A stretch of 64,000 nucleotides of DNA from Symbiodinium natans (lineage: Eukaryota > Sar > Dinophyceae > Suessiales > Symbiodiniaceae). Positions 32,198 to 42,663 of the stretch are shown in pieces (positions within the stretch are counted from its first letter, which is position 1; every line of letters starts with the position of its first letter). The stretch is taken from contig CAJNDS010000178.1 in NCBI GenBank assembly GCA_905221605.1, forward strand, positions 62,001 through 126,000. Direction: 5' to 3'. Below the pieces are notes generated by a model. It was not told the DNA's origin. It worked only from the letters and a program-made list of their open reading frames with translations, and searched no databases. The position numbers and the translations under genes were made by a program.

Positions 32198-33545
32198 CTG
32201 TTCAAACCTCCTAGGGTTTAGGATTTAGGGTTTAGGGTTTAGGGCTTGGGGTTTGGTGTTTGGGATTTGGGGGTTTAGGTTTTAGGGTTTGTAGGGTGTA
32301 GGTCTTGAGTCTTAAACTTAGTTGGTGAGTTCAGAAGGCCCCAGAAAGAGTACACTTTCAGTCCGATAGGGGATTATAGTGCCCAAAACGTGTAAAGTGT
32401 ACTCATCCTAAACCCTAAACCCTTAACCCTAAGCCCAAAGCCCTAAACTTTCCGCCCTCAGCCCTAAACCATGAGCCCTAATCCCTAAGATCCAAAATCT
32501 AAACCCTAGACCCTAAGCCCTAAGCCCAAACCTTAAGCACAAACGTCATGATTTAAGGGCTTTGGATTTTTAGGGTATAGTGAAAAAGCCTTATAAACTC
32601 TATGCCCAGAGAGCAGCCTTAACCTTCTTTACCTACTGGTAATTGCAAGAAAACTCAGCCCACTTGAAAAGCCAAAAAAGGCCCACTATGTGCCTTGGCC
32701 TACACCATCCGAGGCTAGGTTTTCGAGTTGGGGGGCAATGAATTCCACACCTTCGAAGAGGAACTCAACCCTAAACAAAACCAGCACCCTAAATGGCTCA
32801 AACCAAAACCCTAGGCCCTAGGCCCTAAACCCTAAGCCCTAAACCCTAAGCCCCAAGCCCTAACAGCCTGCTCGCAGGGTGGGGCTGCCTCTCGTCACGT
32901 TCACATCCGATGCAATACACAGGTGTAAAGGGTTTAGGGTTTAGGCAATCTCCCTCCCCGGAAGCTTGCAATACATGACCTCAAGCCCGATTCCCCGAGG
33001 GTTTAGGGTTTAGGGTTTAGGGTTAAGGATTTAGGGTTTAGGGTTTAGGATTTGGGGTTTAGGGTGTAGGGCTAGGGTTTAGGGTTTAGAGCTTGGGCTT
33101 GAGTAAACTCCATAAAGTTGGAACATGGTTTGAGGACGATTCGTGCCGGGATTTCCTTTAGCCACACTCTTGGCTGTATGAGGAGAATGATGCTCTAGCT
33201 GTTGGGGGAGTTTACTGTACCACACTGGACCTTAAGTGCGATTCTCCAAAGGGTTTCGGGTTTAGGGTTTAGGGTGTCGGGTTTAGGGTTCATTGGTCTA
33301 TTGCCAGCATAGATTGAGAGCCTTGTGGATCTAGGCTACGGGCGGAGTTGAAGATCCAGGGGTTGGCTTAGGGTCTAGGGTGCGGCGGTGCTGTCATTCT
33401 GGTCAAGGGAGGGCCTCGAGGCTCCAGACCGCTAAGCCCTAAACCCTAAACCCTGAACCCTAAACCCTAAACCCTAAACCCCAAACCCTAAACCCTAAAC
33501 CCTAAACCCTAACTAGGACTGGAAGGAGTAGCAGGTCTTCCCATC
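32198..33545. repeat. Arrays and unique DNA with isolated exon-like islands
   Basis: TTTAGGG variants at 32213-32300 and 33000-33100, CCCTAAA at 32405-32540 and 33432-33510. A possible minus exon lies at 32706-32770 (VEFLFEGVEFIAPQLENLA) and a possible plus exon at 32878-32922 with good acceptor TGCTCGCAG and donor AG|GTGTAAAG (VGLPLVTFTSDAIH). A family VI palindrome spans 33102-33217. Confidence 0.55.
33102..33217. mobile_element. Palindromic element, family VI
   Basis: Ends are AGTAAACTCCATAAAGTTG and GAGTTTACT. A second copy with the same left end lies at 60771-60835. Non-coding. Confidence 0.5.
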
Positions 33546-34810
33546 CTAGCCTTCCACCCCCTTGATTTCCCCGTCAGCAAGCGCCTGGTTGGAGGCACTT
33601 TGGCTGTTGCCAAAGTACAGGCCCTTCAAGATCGAGGCCGGGAGGGCCTTGGGTTCAGCCCTCAAACCCTAAACCCTAAACCCTAAATACTCTGGGCCTC
33701 GGCGAACAAGGGATCCCCCAAATTCGCTGCCGACTTGAAGCTTCTCTTCGATGCAGCAGATTTCGCCTGCTCCTCGATGGAAGATAACGTGCTCCCCGAA
33801 ACCCTAAACCCTAAACCCTAGACCCTAAACCATAAACCCTAAACCCTAAACCAGGGGCAGCTGGGAGCCCAGGGCTAGACACTCCACATCTAAGCAGTGA
33901 AGAGGCTCGTGGGACAGGTGGCTGTGGCGTGTTCACTCTTCAGCCCACAGGACCCTACGTGTATAGGGTATAGGGTTTAGGATGGTTTAGGGTTTAGGGG
34001 TTAGGGTTTGGGGTTTGGGGTTTAGGGTTTAGGGTTTGGGGTTTAAGGTTTAGGGCAAGGGTTTAGGGTTTAGGGTTTAGGGGTTTGGGGTTTCGGGTTT
34101 GGTGTTAACCCAACGCCGGAACGGAGCTCTGCCTGTACGCTGGCATCTGCAGATGGCTTCGGGGTCCGCGCCGCTGGACCTCAAGCAGGGCGGGTGCATC
34201 TGCGAAAGGACTTAGGGTTTAGGGTTTAGGGCTTAGAGTTTAGGGTGCAGGGTTTAGGGTTTAGGGTTTAGGGTTTAGGGTGTAGGGTTTAGGCAAAGGT
34301 GCAGGGTTTAGGGTGGAGGGTGTGTAGGGTTTAGGGTGTAGGGATTAGAAGTTGAAGGGATGAAAAATAGGTTGTAAGATCTTGGGATCAAGAATGGGGT
34401 GGGGGGATTTGGGATCTATGTTTTGGAGGTGAAGGCTTGTGATGTAAGGTTTGGGCAATGTGGGGTTTGGGGTTATAAGGGTTCTCGGCTTGGGTATCGA
34501 AGGTTTCGGGCTTAGGGATTTATGGTTCAGGCTTGGAGGATATAATTGGGGTTATATAAGCCATTTAAGCCCGAGACCAGTAACAATAACAGGGCAATGA
34601 GTGCTTTCGAGGGGTTCGTTGAGGACCCGGATGCTCTGCGTGTAAAACCCTCGACACCCTAAATGTGGTCCGGGTGACTCAAGGTCTCCCTAAACCCTAA
34701 ACCCTAAACCCTACACCCTAAACCCTAAACCCTGGAATCCGAAACCCAAAAACACTCAGCCGTGCCACCTCTTGGCGGACGCTCGGGAGTTGCAGGTGCA
34801 GGCGCCGGGT
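33546..34810 (-). CDS. Five-exon model of unknown function (3' end complete)
   Basis: Exons 5' to 3': 34769-34810, 34141-34199, 33852-33921, 33698-33772, 33546-33647 (TAG). Junctions are in phase; total 348 bases, 115 codons plus stop. Peptides: TRRLHLQLPSVRQE; HPPCLRSSGADPEAICRC; HLSHEPLHCLDVECLALGSQ; EQAKSAASKRSFKSAANLG; PASILKGLYFGNSQSASNQA. Third positions are mostly G/C. The 33852 exon ends CTG|GTTTAGGG. Exon 34141 has acceptor CCTTTCGCAG. After the TAG the same frame continues ten codons that still look coding (DGKTCYSFQS) before a second stop. Upstream exon candidates on the same strand: 34908-34956 (INEANVRFKDCPQLL), 35302-35331, 35997-36061, 36431-36510, 36831-36868; not every junction is resolved. 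Confidence 0.55.
34200..34768. repeat. Intron with TTTAGGG variants
   Basis: TTTAGGG/TGTAGGG variants at 34211-34350 decay into unique purine-rich DNA to 34560; CCCTAAA at 34690-34735 precedes the next exon's donor region. Confidence 0.8.
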
Positions 34811-34956
34811 CTGCCGGGCACGAAGCTGGGTTTAGGGTTTAGGGTTTAGGGTTTAGCGTTGAGGGTTTAGGGTTTAGGGTTTAGGGTTTGGGGCTTGAGG
34901 TTTAGGCTGGTCAGCAGCTGGGGACAGTCTTTGAACCTGACATTGGCCTCGTTGAT

Positions 34957-35996
34957 CTAGCCCCCCAAGGGAGTTCTAGGATCCTTTAGGGTTTAGGGTT
35001 TAGGGTTTAGGGTTTAGGGTTTAGGGTTTAGGGTTTAGGGTTTAGGGTTTAGGGTTTAGGGTAGTTGACGGTAGTGCCTTGGGCCCCATGAAAACTGTAC
35101 GATACAAGTGCTTTTTGCCTCAAGCCTATTTAGAGCCCCAGTAACCTACTTTGTGAAAATCCTACACTCCAACCCTAACGTCCAAAACCTAAACCCTGCA
35201 CCCTAAACCCTAAACCCTCAACCCGAACCTAAACCTAAACCCTCATGCCCAACCCTAAGCCCTAACAAGTCTAAAAAAGTATGAAATTCAGTGGAACAGG
35301 CCTTGAGCTGCTTTGGCCGGAGGCACGACACCTCGGCGAGACCCTAAACCCAGGGCGGGAACTGGGTGGGGGGTTGGGGTTTGGGATTTGGGGTTTGGGG
35401 TTTGGGGTTTGGGGTTTCTGGGGTTTGGGGTTTAGGGTTTGGGGTTTAGGGTTTAGGGTTTGGGGGGGGGGGGGGGGAGTTGGGATCTAGGGTTTGATCG
35501 GGCTAGGTCGCTTCGAGTTTAGGGTTTGATGATTTAGGGCATGGGGTTCGATGGCTTGGAAGTTTTCTTTCGATGGTTTAAGGAAGCTTCGGGCTTAGGA
35601 TTTAGAATCCCCGCAACCCCACGAAGCCGTCTACAATGTTTATTTATGTGTGACAAGTGCTTGTGTGTATATATATATGTGTGTATGCACGTTTTCGTTT
35701 GTTTATTTCGGTGTATCTACACAGGTATAAAGTTTTGGGTTCAGGGTTCAGAGTTAAGGGCTGGAGGACAAGGGGAGATGACATGCGTGCACACATATTT
35801 AGATATACCGATGCATGCAACTTTCTGCATGCGGCGGTGTAACCGTACCTGAAACCTCCCAAAATAGGCCTGTCGCCTAGGCGAAACGCTAATTCTCACC
35901 AAAAATAGGGTACGGTTTCCACGGCGGCGGGAACTTCATGTAAATACAAAGGCGTTCTTGGGGCCTCGGACCCTAAACCCCCAAACCTCCGCGCAC
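34957..35996. repeat. Arrays and AT-rich spacer
   Basis: A TTTAGGG array lies at 34987-35062 and TTTGGGG/TTTAGGG at 35372-35480, followed by AT-rich DNA with TATATATG (35670). The small exon candidate 35302-35331 (acceptor CTCGCCGAG, peptide VSCLRPKQLK) is inside. Confidence 0.65.
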
Positions 35997-36061
35997 CCTG
36001 GCGGCCACTTTTGCCCTCTTCTTGTGCGTTAGGCCAGACTTTGGCCTGTATCTTGGCTGCA
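35997..36061 (-). CDS. Exon candidate
   Basis: Acceptor CTACCCTCCTGAG and donor CAGG|GTGCGC bound 65 bases reading AAKIQAKVWPNAQEEGKSGR. It joins the 36431-36510 exon in phase (two plus one bases). Confidence 0.5.
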
Positions 36062-36430
36062 CTCAGGAGGGTAGCTATAAATGAAACTTTTAGCTGCCTC
36101 AATAAGAAACCCAGTAAACCCAAAAAAGGTAAGGATCTAAAGTTACAGTAAAGTACCACAAAGGTATGTGGCAGAGGCCACGGGCGCAAGGTTTGAGCTT
36201 CAGTTGGGATTCAGGGTTTAGGGTGTTTAGGGCTTTTAGGGTTTTTAGGGCTTTTAGGGTTTTTAGGGTTTTTAGGGGTTTTTAGGGTTTTTAGCGTTTT
36301 TAGGGTTTAGGGTTTACAGGGTTTAGGGTTTAGGGATAGGGCTGAGGGTTTAGGGTCTAGGGTCTAGGGTCTACGGTCTAGGGATTACTTACTACAGCCC
36401 TTTTCTGGGTCTAAGCACCTACCCGGCAGC

Positions 36431-36510
36431 CTACAAATCTCAGGCGAAAATCGGCCAGCATCTCCGAGAAACCTGCGCTGCGGGTACTGTCCGACTGTCG
36501 GGGTGAAGGC
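36431..36510 (-). CDS. Exon candidate
   Basis: Acceptor CCCAAGACCAAG, donor AG|GCTGCC. The frame reads AFTPTVGQYPQRRFLGD, then GRFSPEIC, with mostly G/C third positions. A TTTAGGG array on the plus strand starts 14 bases from its 5' end. Unknown family. Confidence 0.5.
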
Positions 36511-36830
36511 CTTGGTCTTGGGGTTTAGGGTTTAGGGTTTAGGGTTTAGGGTTTAGGGTTTAGGGTTTAGGGCTTAGGGCTTAGGGTTTAGGGTTTCCCA
36601 CGATTGTAAACCCGAACCCCAGGTTCGTGGGTTTGGGTTCGTTTTGGGGGAGGCCTGTGAAGCCCAAACCCTGAACCCCAAACGTTGAGGACCCTAGCCC
36701 TAAACCCTAAACCCTAAACCCTAAACCCTAAACCCTAAACCCTAAACCCTAAACCCTAAACCCTAAACCCTAAACCCTAAACCCTAAACCTTAAACCCTA
36801 ACCCTAAACCCCGACAAGGGTTTAGGGAGC

Positions 36831-36868
36831 GGGTCTGGACTCAGGGCTCGCAAACTTAACCGATCCGA
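36831..36868 (-). CDS. Exon candidate
   Basis: A very good acceptor (AATTCCTTGCTTCAG) opens SDRLSLRALSPDP; GC donor. Small, and the 3' border is uncertain (an alternative ends at 36848). Confidence 0.35.
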
Positions 36869-36989
36869 CTGAAGCAAGGAATTCGGAGGGCCTTTGGGTT
36901 TAGGGTTTAGGGTTAGGGTTTAGGGATTAGGGTTTAGGGCTTAGGGCTTAGGGCTTAGGGCTTAGGGCTTATGGCTTAGGGTTTAGGGT

Positions 36990-38268
36990 TTAGGGTAAGT
37001 CTGCGCTGCGAAAGATGCAGCCACCTGAACCACCCTTGCGCACCCGCCACCGCAGTCCCAGGATGTTCGTTTTGTTTCTGGCGGGGGTGGGTAGGTTGGC
37101 TTCAGAGACTCCGCCCTCCGCGGGAACAAGTTTGGAAACAAAACGGCACCCTACACTCTAAACCATAAGGCACAAGCCCCGAACCCTAAAGCCTCAATTC
37201 CCTAAAGCTCCAGAGCCTTTAACCCAATAAGCCACCTCATGCTCAAGAATGAGCCTTTCAAGCAAGCCCTGCAAACCCTACAAGGAGGGGCCCCCTTACT
37301 ATCCTAACTGTAGTTAAGGGACTTATAACCGAATTTAGGATCCTTATAACCCAATTTAGGGCTCTTGTAACTCTACTTATAACTACGGGGCCCCACCTTG
37401 TAGATCGGCACTGAGCACGAAACCCTGAAACTCGAACCCCCAAAACCCTGGAACCCTAAAACGCCCCCTCTAAAGCACCAAGATGACAACAGCCCCAAAC
37501 CCTAAACCCTAAACCCTAAACCCTAAACCCCAAACCCTAAACCCCAAACCCCAAACCCCAAACCCTAAACCCTAAACCCCCCAAAAGCACCTTTAGGATG
37601 CTTTCGTGAGCTCTGAAGACAGGACGAAGAGGACGGCGTGATCTTGCCTCAGGAACCCTAGAAGGGAAGGGCTTTAGGGTTTAGGGTTTAGGGTTTAGGG
37701 TTTAGGGTTTAGGGTTTAGGGTTTAGGGTTTAGGGCTTAGGGTTTAGGGTTTAGGGTTTAGGGTTTAGGGTTTAGGGCTAGGGTTCAGGGTTAGCCAGGC
37801 GGGTCTTGGGGATTAAAATAGGGTTTCTAGGTGATGCTAAGTAGACTTACTCTGTCAAAAGAGAGTCTAGGAATTCTTGACTACTATTTGCTTAAGACCC
37901 CCCCCACCCCCAACAAAAAGGTTCTTCTCCATAAGGGCAATACAGGGACTATTATCTTGTACATTTCGGGGTTCTTATGCAAATAGTAATATATAACCCC
38001 TGAATGTACCCTCCTTGGTTCCTGTTTTTCCTAAGTAGCAGTACCTCCGAGGTCCCTTGTAAGGGTCCCTCCTTTCGTCCTCTGTCGATTCAGGGGGGCT
38101 TGCTAGGATATGCACAAAGATATTTGCTTAGGGCTGAGGCTTTAAAGTTTAGGGTTTACCCTAAACCCTAAACCCTAAACCCCCAAACCTCTCATTCTTC
38201 CAAGCGGCTTCTGGCAGCCCTTCACCGCAGGCATGGCGGCCCCCGGGCGCACCTCTCCGGCGGGGTTG
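36990..38268 (-). CDS. Three-exon model with stop codon inside a telomere repeat
   Basis: Exons 5' to 3': 38189-38268, 37612-37657, 36990-37077 (TAA). After one base of the first codon the joined length is 213 bases, in phase throughout: 70 codons plus stop. Acceptors: CCCTTCCCTTCTAG and TACCCACCCCCGCCAG. Peptides: NPAGEVRPGAAMPAVKGCQK; FLRQDHAVLFVLSS; NKTNILGLRWRVRKGGSGGC, then IFRSADLP and the stop, whose TAA belongs to a CCCTAAA unit. It lies upstream of the 33.5-36.9 kb exons and could instead be their 5' part if the last exon has an earlier donor (CGG|GTGCGC). Confidence 0.5.
37658..38188. repeat. Intron with TTTAGGG array and family IV palindrome
   Basis: A TTTAGGG array lies at 37674-37778 and a family IV palindrome at 37881-37988. 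A TTTAGGG/CCCTAAA head-to-head contact (GTTTAGGGTTTACCCTAAAC) occurs at about 38149-38168. Confidence 0.85.
37881..37988. mobile_element. MITE-like palindrome, family IV
   Basis: CTACTATTTGCTTAAGACCC at the left pairs with GGGGTTCTTATGCAAATAGT at the right. Copies at 15388 and 63183 share these ends. Confidence 0.65.
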
Positions 38269-38288
38269 CTTTTTCCCCGCAAGCCGGG

Positions 38289-38840
38289 ACCGGGGTTTAG
38301 GGTTTAGGGTTTAGGGTTTAGAGTTTAGGGTTTAGGGTTTAGGGTTTAGGGTAACCCACCCCCTACACCCCAATGTTAAATTCTCCCTACAAGCTATAGT
38401 ATAACTAGAAGGGGGGGGGGGGGTCTCCAACATTAGGGGGGGGGGGGGGGGGGTACGCGGGTTTAATATCAGGGGGCCCTAAACCCTAACCCCTAGAACC
38501 TAAACCCTAAACCCTAAGGGTTTAGGGTTGGCGGCTTAGGGTTCAGGCTTTGGTGCTCAGAGTTTAGGGCTAGTTAGGGCTTAGGGTTTAGGGCTTATAG
38601 GTGTTTAGGGTTTAGGGTTTTGGGTTTAGGGTTCAAGGTTGGCCGGATATTGGGCTCAAGGGATTTTTGGGGTCTAGGGTTTAGGGTTTAGGATTTGGGT
38701 TTAGGGTTTTTGGTTCCTGGTCAGTCACAAGCCTTCATTTTCTGTCCCGTTTGCACGTCCTCGCAACAAAGAACCGAAATCGGGGAAATGTAGAGACCCT
38801 AAACCCTAAACCCTAAACCCTAAACCCTAAACCCTAAAAG
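38289..38840. repeat. Arrays and G tracts
   Basis: A TTTAGGG array lies at 38293-38352, G tracts at 38410-38422 and 38436-38452, TTTAGGG variants at 38518-38710 and CCCTAAA at 38795-38838. No exon was recognised. Confidence 0.8.
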
Positions 38841-38893
38841 CCACTAAGTTCTTGGGGAAGTACATCGGAGCACTTTACAATCTGAACCTTCAG
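38841..38893 (+). CDS. Plus-strand exon candidate
   Basis: The frame ATKFLGKYIGALYNLNLQ starts after CCTAAAAG and ends CAG|GC. It stays open to a second possible donor CGG|GTTTAGGG at 38938, but 38912-38935 resembles an inverted repeat end found again at 39238, so the shorter form is preferred. The acceptor lacks a pyrimidine tract. Confidence 0.4.
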
Positions 38894-38938
38894 GCCTGTG
38901 GTTTGGGGCTTAAAGGAATCTTACTGCTTCTTAGTCGG

Positions 38939-39605
38939 GTTTAGGGTTTAGGGTTTTAGAGTTTAGGGTAATTTGAGAATTAGGTTCCCTACAGGCCCTA
39001 CAGAGTCCTTTCAAGGAAAAAGGGGCATCAAATTTCACGAACTCCCTGCTGAGAACTTGTAAGGAAGTCTTTCAACCCTCTAAACTCCATATCCTCAGCC
39101 TCAAGGCTCTCTAAAACCCTAAACCCTAAACCCTAAACCCTAAACCCTAAACCCTAAACCCTAAACCCTAAACCCTAAACCCTAAAAGGGTACAGTTAGT
39201 GTAGTAAGGGGGCCCCACCTTGTAGCCTCCGTAAACCTTACTAAGAAGCAGCAAGGAATCGGAGCCTCAAAACCACCCCCAAAGCCCTAAAACCATTGCA
39301 GCAAACACTTCGCAACCCTCAAAGGTTTAGGGCTTAGGGTTTAGGGTTTAGGGTCCAAACCCGAAACCCCAAGCCCGAAATCCCAGAAACCGCAAAACGC
39401 CCAAAGCATGAACAACCTGAATCCTCAAACCCTCAAGCCCTACTGCCCTATCTGCACGGCCATCCGGCAACCCTGTGCCCCTAAACCCTAAACCCTAAAC
39501 CTAAACCCTAAACCCTAAACCCTGAACCCTGAACCCTAAACCCTAAACCCTAAACCCTAGCCCTGAACCCTAACCCCCTTCTCCCTCTGTCATGGCACCG
39601 GGAAG
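38939..39605. repeat. CCCTAAA array and short palindrome halves
   Basis: A CCCTAAA array occupies 39117-39186. A half copy of a palindrome (GTAAGGGGGCCCCACCTTGTAG) follows at 39189-39232; a fuller copy lies at 37262-37405. The island at 39440-39480 reads YCPICTAIRQPC on plus, resembling a zinc-binding CPIC motif, but is too short to assign. Confidence 0.6.
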
Positions 39606-39627
39606 TCGGAAGGCGTTGCTCCGGCAG
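39606..39627 (+). CDS. Possible plus-strand micro-exon
   Basis: A long pyrimidine tract precedes GGGAAG|T; the donor is CAG|GTGAAC. Seven codons, all with G/C third positions (RKALLRQ). A minus frame through the same island is also open, so the strand is uncertain. It joins the 40168 exon in phase. Confidence 0.3.
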
Positions 39628-39987
39628 GTGAACCTATGGCTTGAGATTGGTTTAGGGTTTAGGGTTTGGGGTTTAGGGTTTGGGGTTTAGGGTTTGGGGT
39701 TTAAGGTTTGGGGTTTGGGGTTTAGGGTTTAGGGTTTTGGGTTTAGGGTTTAGAGGTTTGGAGTTTAGGGCTTAGGAGTCTAGGGGCAGCTTGAGGTTTT
39801 GGGAGCTTCGGAGTTTACGGCTTTAGGGGTTTAGGCGTTTAGGGCTTTCGGAGTTTAAAAGGGTTTTAGGAGTTGAGGGCCTAGGATTTTGGAGTTTAGG
39901 GCGTCGAGTTTTGGAGCTTAGGATTTTAGGGTTTAGGGTTTATGGTTTAGGGTTTTAGGGTTTAGGGGTCACGCGACCTCTTGCCGT

Positions 39988-40215
39988 GTGAGGACGCGCG
40001 TTGGCATTGTGGCTATACGCCCGACGGAAGTGGATGCCATTTTGGAGTGTTCCGCCGGTGGAGTATATTGTTGCCTGCTATGCTTGCGGACCTACCTCGT
40101 CGGGGTCGGTGGGTCCGGTGTGGGGCGGCGCTCCGCTCAGGACTCTGATTCCCATGTCTGTTTCCAGGTCGATGGTGTCGCGGATCCGTTCGAAAGAAGG
40201 CTTTGGATGAGTCAG
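39988..40215 (+). CDS. Plus-strand coding-like region with a strong internal acceptor
   Basis: The acceptor CATGTCTGTTTCCAG opens an exon at 40168-40215 (VDGVADPFERRLWMSQ, donor CAG|GCTTGT). Upstream, 39988-40140 is open in two plus frames with similar GC3 (one reads GIVAIRPTEVDAILECSAGG, the other VPPVEYIVACYACGPTSSG). Unrecognised. Confidence 0.4.
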
Positions 40216-41329
40216 GCTTGTGAAGGCTTTACCCTAAACCGTAAACCCGAAAGCCTAAAACCCTAAACCCCTAAGCTTGTGGTCCTGGGGGCTTGGGCTT
40301 AGTTGACAGCTCTTGAGACGTTGTCAGAGGGGTCAGGGTACCCTAAACCCTAAACCCTAACCCTAAACCCGAAACACTTAGCCCATGGGTCTGGGGCTCA
40401 TGCAAGGACTGTTTCAGGAGGAGCTTTCTTAGGTAGGGTCCGTGTGGGAGTATAAAGTCTTACATAGGCAAGACAGACCGACAGGCTGCAATTCTGTAAA
40501 CCGCAAACCAGGAACCCTAAACTCTGAACCCTCAACCCTAAACTCTGAACCGTGCAGGGTTTGAGGTTCGGTTGACGGAACCTTTGCTCAGGCGTTGTGT
40601 TGTCTAGGGCCCTGTTCTCTTCTCTGACTTGGACCTCCTGATTCAAGGTTCATGGGTTTAGGGTTTAGGGTTGGGACGTGCCCCCTTATCTAACAGTCCT
40701 CACTAGGGATTATAATAGGGGGTACTACAATCCCATTAGAACTGATAGCATAAGGGGGAACATCCTATTCATGGATAGTGTTACAGAAAGATATGTACCT
40801 ATGAAACCTATACGTACAGGGTCCATGTACATATATGACAAGATAGGAACCCCTTCAAGGCCCAAGTATGTGTATACTACATAGGTACATGGACCCTTCG
40901 GGTACATGGCATCTGCATATACATATATACACACACACACATACTGGACCCAAGGGTAAGCTAGGAATTAGAAGAGTGCCTTGGTTTGAAGGGGTACAAG
41001 GGAGCCTAGACCCTAAACCCTAAACCCTAAACCCTAAACCCTAAAAAAACAAACACGGAATGAGGGCCTACCCCGGGTAAACCCTTACACCCCTACACGT
41101 TTAAGCCCTAATAAGTCCTTAAACCCCAAAACTCTTAAGCCCTTTTCAACCCTTTCAGACCCTGGTACACCCTTATCAACCCGTATAAACGCTTATAAAC
41201 CCGAAAATAAACCCTTATAAACCCTTATACCCTTATACCCCTAAACCCTTAATCCCTTACACCCTTCAACGCCCGAGCACAGGATGTCTATTCTCTACGA
41301 ATAGTGCAGCTTTCAGTGCTGCTCCGCAG
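40216..41329. other. Spacer with family I palindrome and microsatellite
   Basis: A minus exon-like island lies at 40577-40634 (EVQVREENRALDNTTPEQ, acceptor CTTGAATCAG, donor AG|GTTCCG). A family I palindrome spans 40676-40768. TATATACACACACACACA lies near 40920 and CCCTAAA/CCTTATAAA text at 41008-41270. Confidence 0.5.
40676..40768. mobile_element. Family I palindrome
   Basis: The left arm GTGCCCCCTTATCTAACAGTC and right arm ACTGATAGCATAAGGGGGAAC flank TATAATAGGGGGTACTACAA. It matches the copies at 5047, 10081, 29231 and 59179. Confidence 0.6.
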
Positions 41330-41392
41330 GCAAGGGGCAGTTGGAACCAGTGTATCGAGCAGATCCTTGGTGTGAGGAACAGCTTTCTAAAG
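41330..41392 (+). CDS. Plus-strand exon candidate
   Basis: Acceptor AGTGCTGCTCCGCAG, donor AAAG|GTCGG. The frame reads KGQLEPVYRADPWCEEQLSK. It leaves one base, which the exon at 42122 completes. Unrecognised. Confidence 0.5.
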
Positions 41393-42121
41393 GTCGGTAC
41401 AGGGTTCCTTAGTATGGGCCCTTAAAGGGGGGGGGGGCCCCTTATATACCCCTTATATACTCTATGCAACCCATATTAAGGGACCATAACCATGTACCTG
41501 TAGCAGCTTTGGACTTTCGGATTAAGGGCTTAGGGTTGAGCATTTCGGGGTGATCGAAATTTGCGGGCCGCTTGCGTTGAGTGCCCGGAACAGTAGGAAA
41601 TGTACTTTAAGGTACTCTGATATATCGCATCCTATATGCTCTGAAGTACAAAAGCTTACGTGTCCAGACCCAGTAAAAAGGGCCCCGTATTTATGCCTCA
41701 CCATCAACATCTTCTGCAATAGAAATTAGCGGTCCGATCACTCCGATGAGATTGCTCAACCAAAGGTAACATTTGTTGTCCACTGCGTATTTTCTTTTCA
41801 CAGAACAATACCGATGGATTTTCATATTCAGTTAGATCAACTCGCATCCCTAAACCCTAACCCCTCGCCCCTAGCCCCTAACCCCTAAACCCCTAAACCC
41901 TAAACCCTAAAACCCTAAACCCCAAACCGACTCAACAAAATGTCAAGCCCTGAGCCCCACCTCCGCCGACTCGTCGAGTTTGAAGTGGTTTAGGGCTTCG
42001 GTTTCGGGATATGTAGACTTTAGGGGTTAGGAGTCAGGGTTTCTGGGTCTAGGTTTTGGGGGGTTTATGGTTTCGGGGTTTGGCCCTTAACTTAGTATAA
42101 ATGATATCTGAAACCTAAAAG
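41393..42121. other. Spacer with a family III element
   Basis: A family III element (GGGCCCTTAAAGGGG) lies at 41405-41475. A minus open frame at 41522-41719 (65 codons) has no splice support. The island at 41935-41985 is open on both strands (plus reads SSPEPHLRRLVEFEV before GTTTAGGG). Confidence 0.5.
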
Positions 42122-42251
42122 CGGTGGCCACTGTATGCGTCAGCACCACTATCGCTCAGATCGCCGACCGGCCTGAGGCAAGCATTCTCGCACTAAACCC
42201 TATGGCCGGCGCCTGCCTCCGCCCCGAACGTTCAACGTCTGCTGTTGAAGG
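42122..42251 (+). CDS. Plus-strand exon candidate ending in a telomere-repeat donor
   Basis: Forty-two codons follow CTAAAAG and end GAA GG|GTTTAGGG. The peptide starts VATVCVSTTIAQIADRPEAS and continues ILALNPMAGACLRPERSTSA. It joins 41330-41392 in phase. A minus frame is also open over part of it. Confidence 0.4.
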
Positions 42252-42663
42252 GTTTAGGGTTTAGGGTTCAGGGGTTGGGGTTTTGGGTTTAGGGTTTAGG
42301 GTTTAGGGTTTAGGGTTTAGGGTTTAGGGTTGAGGGTTTAGGGTTTAGGGTAGCATGCGGACTGGATCGAGTGTGAACATCGAGACGACACGTCCAGAAT
42401 CTTCACGGAAAAGCATGATCGTGGTTTCGTCATTCGTGCATCACAAGCACCGTGAGCTGGAAACAAGATCGTGTCAGGGCTTCTCTTGTGGATGCTTGGA
42501 GGTCGGGCTTGGCACCCCAAACCTTCTAAACTCTTAGGGTTTAGGGTTTAGGGTGTAGGGTTTAGGGTTTAGGGTTTAGGGTTTAGGGTTTAGGGTTTAG
42601 GGTTTAGGGTGATCCGCCCTAAACCCTAAACCCTAAATCCTCAACCCTAAACCCTAAACCCTG
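42252..42663. repeat. TTTAGGG arrays around a unique insert
   Basis: TTTAGGG arrays occupy 42252-42350 and 42537-42610; CCCTAAA follows at 42618-42662 after an eight-base gap. The insert 42355-42535 is open on both strands with no splice support. Confidence 0.75.
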
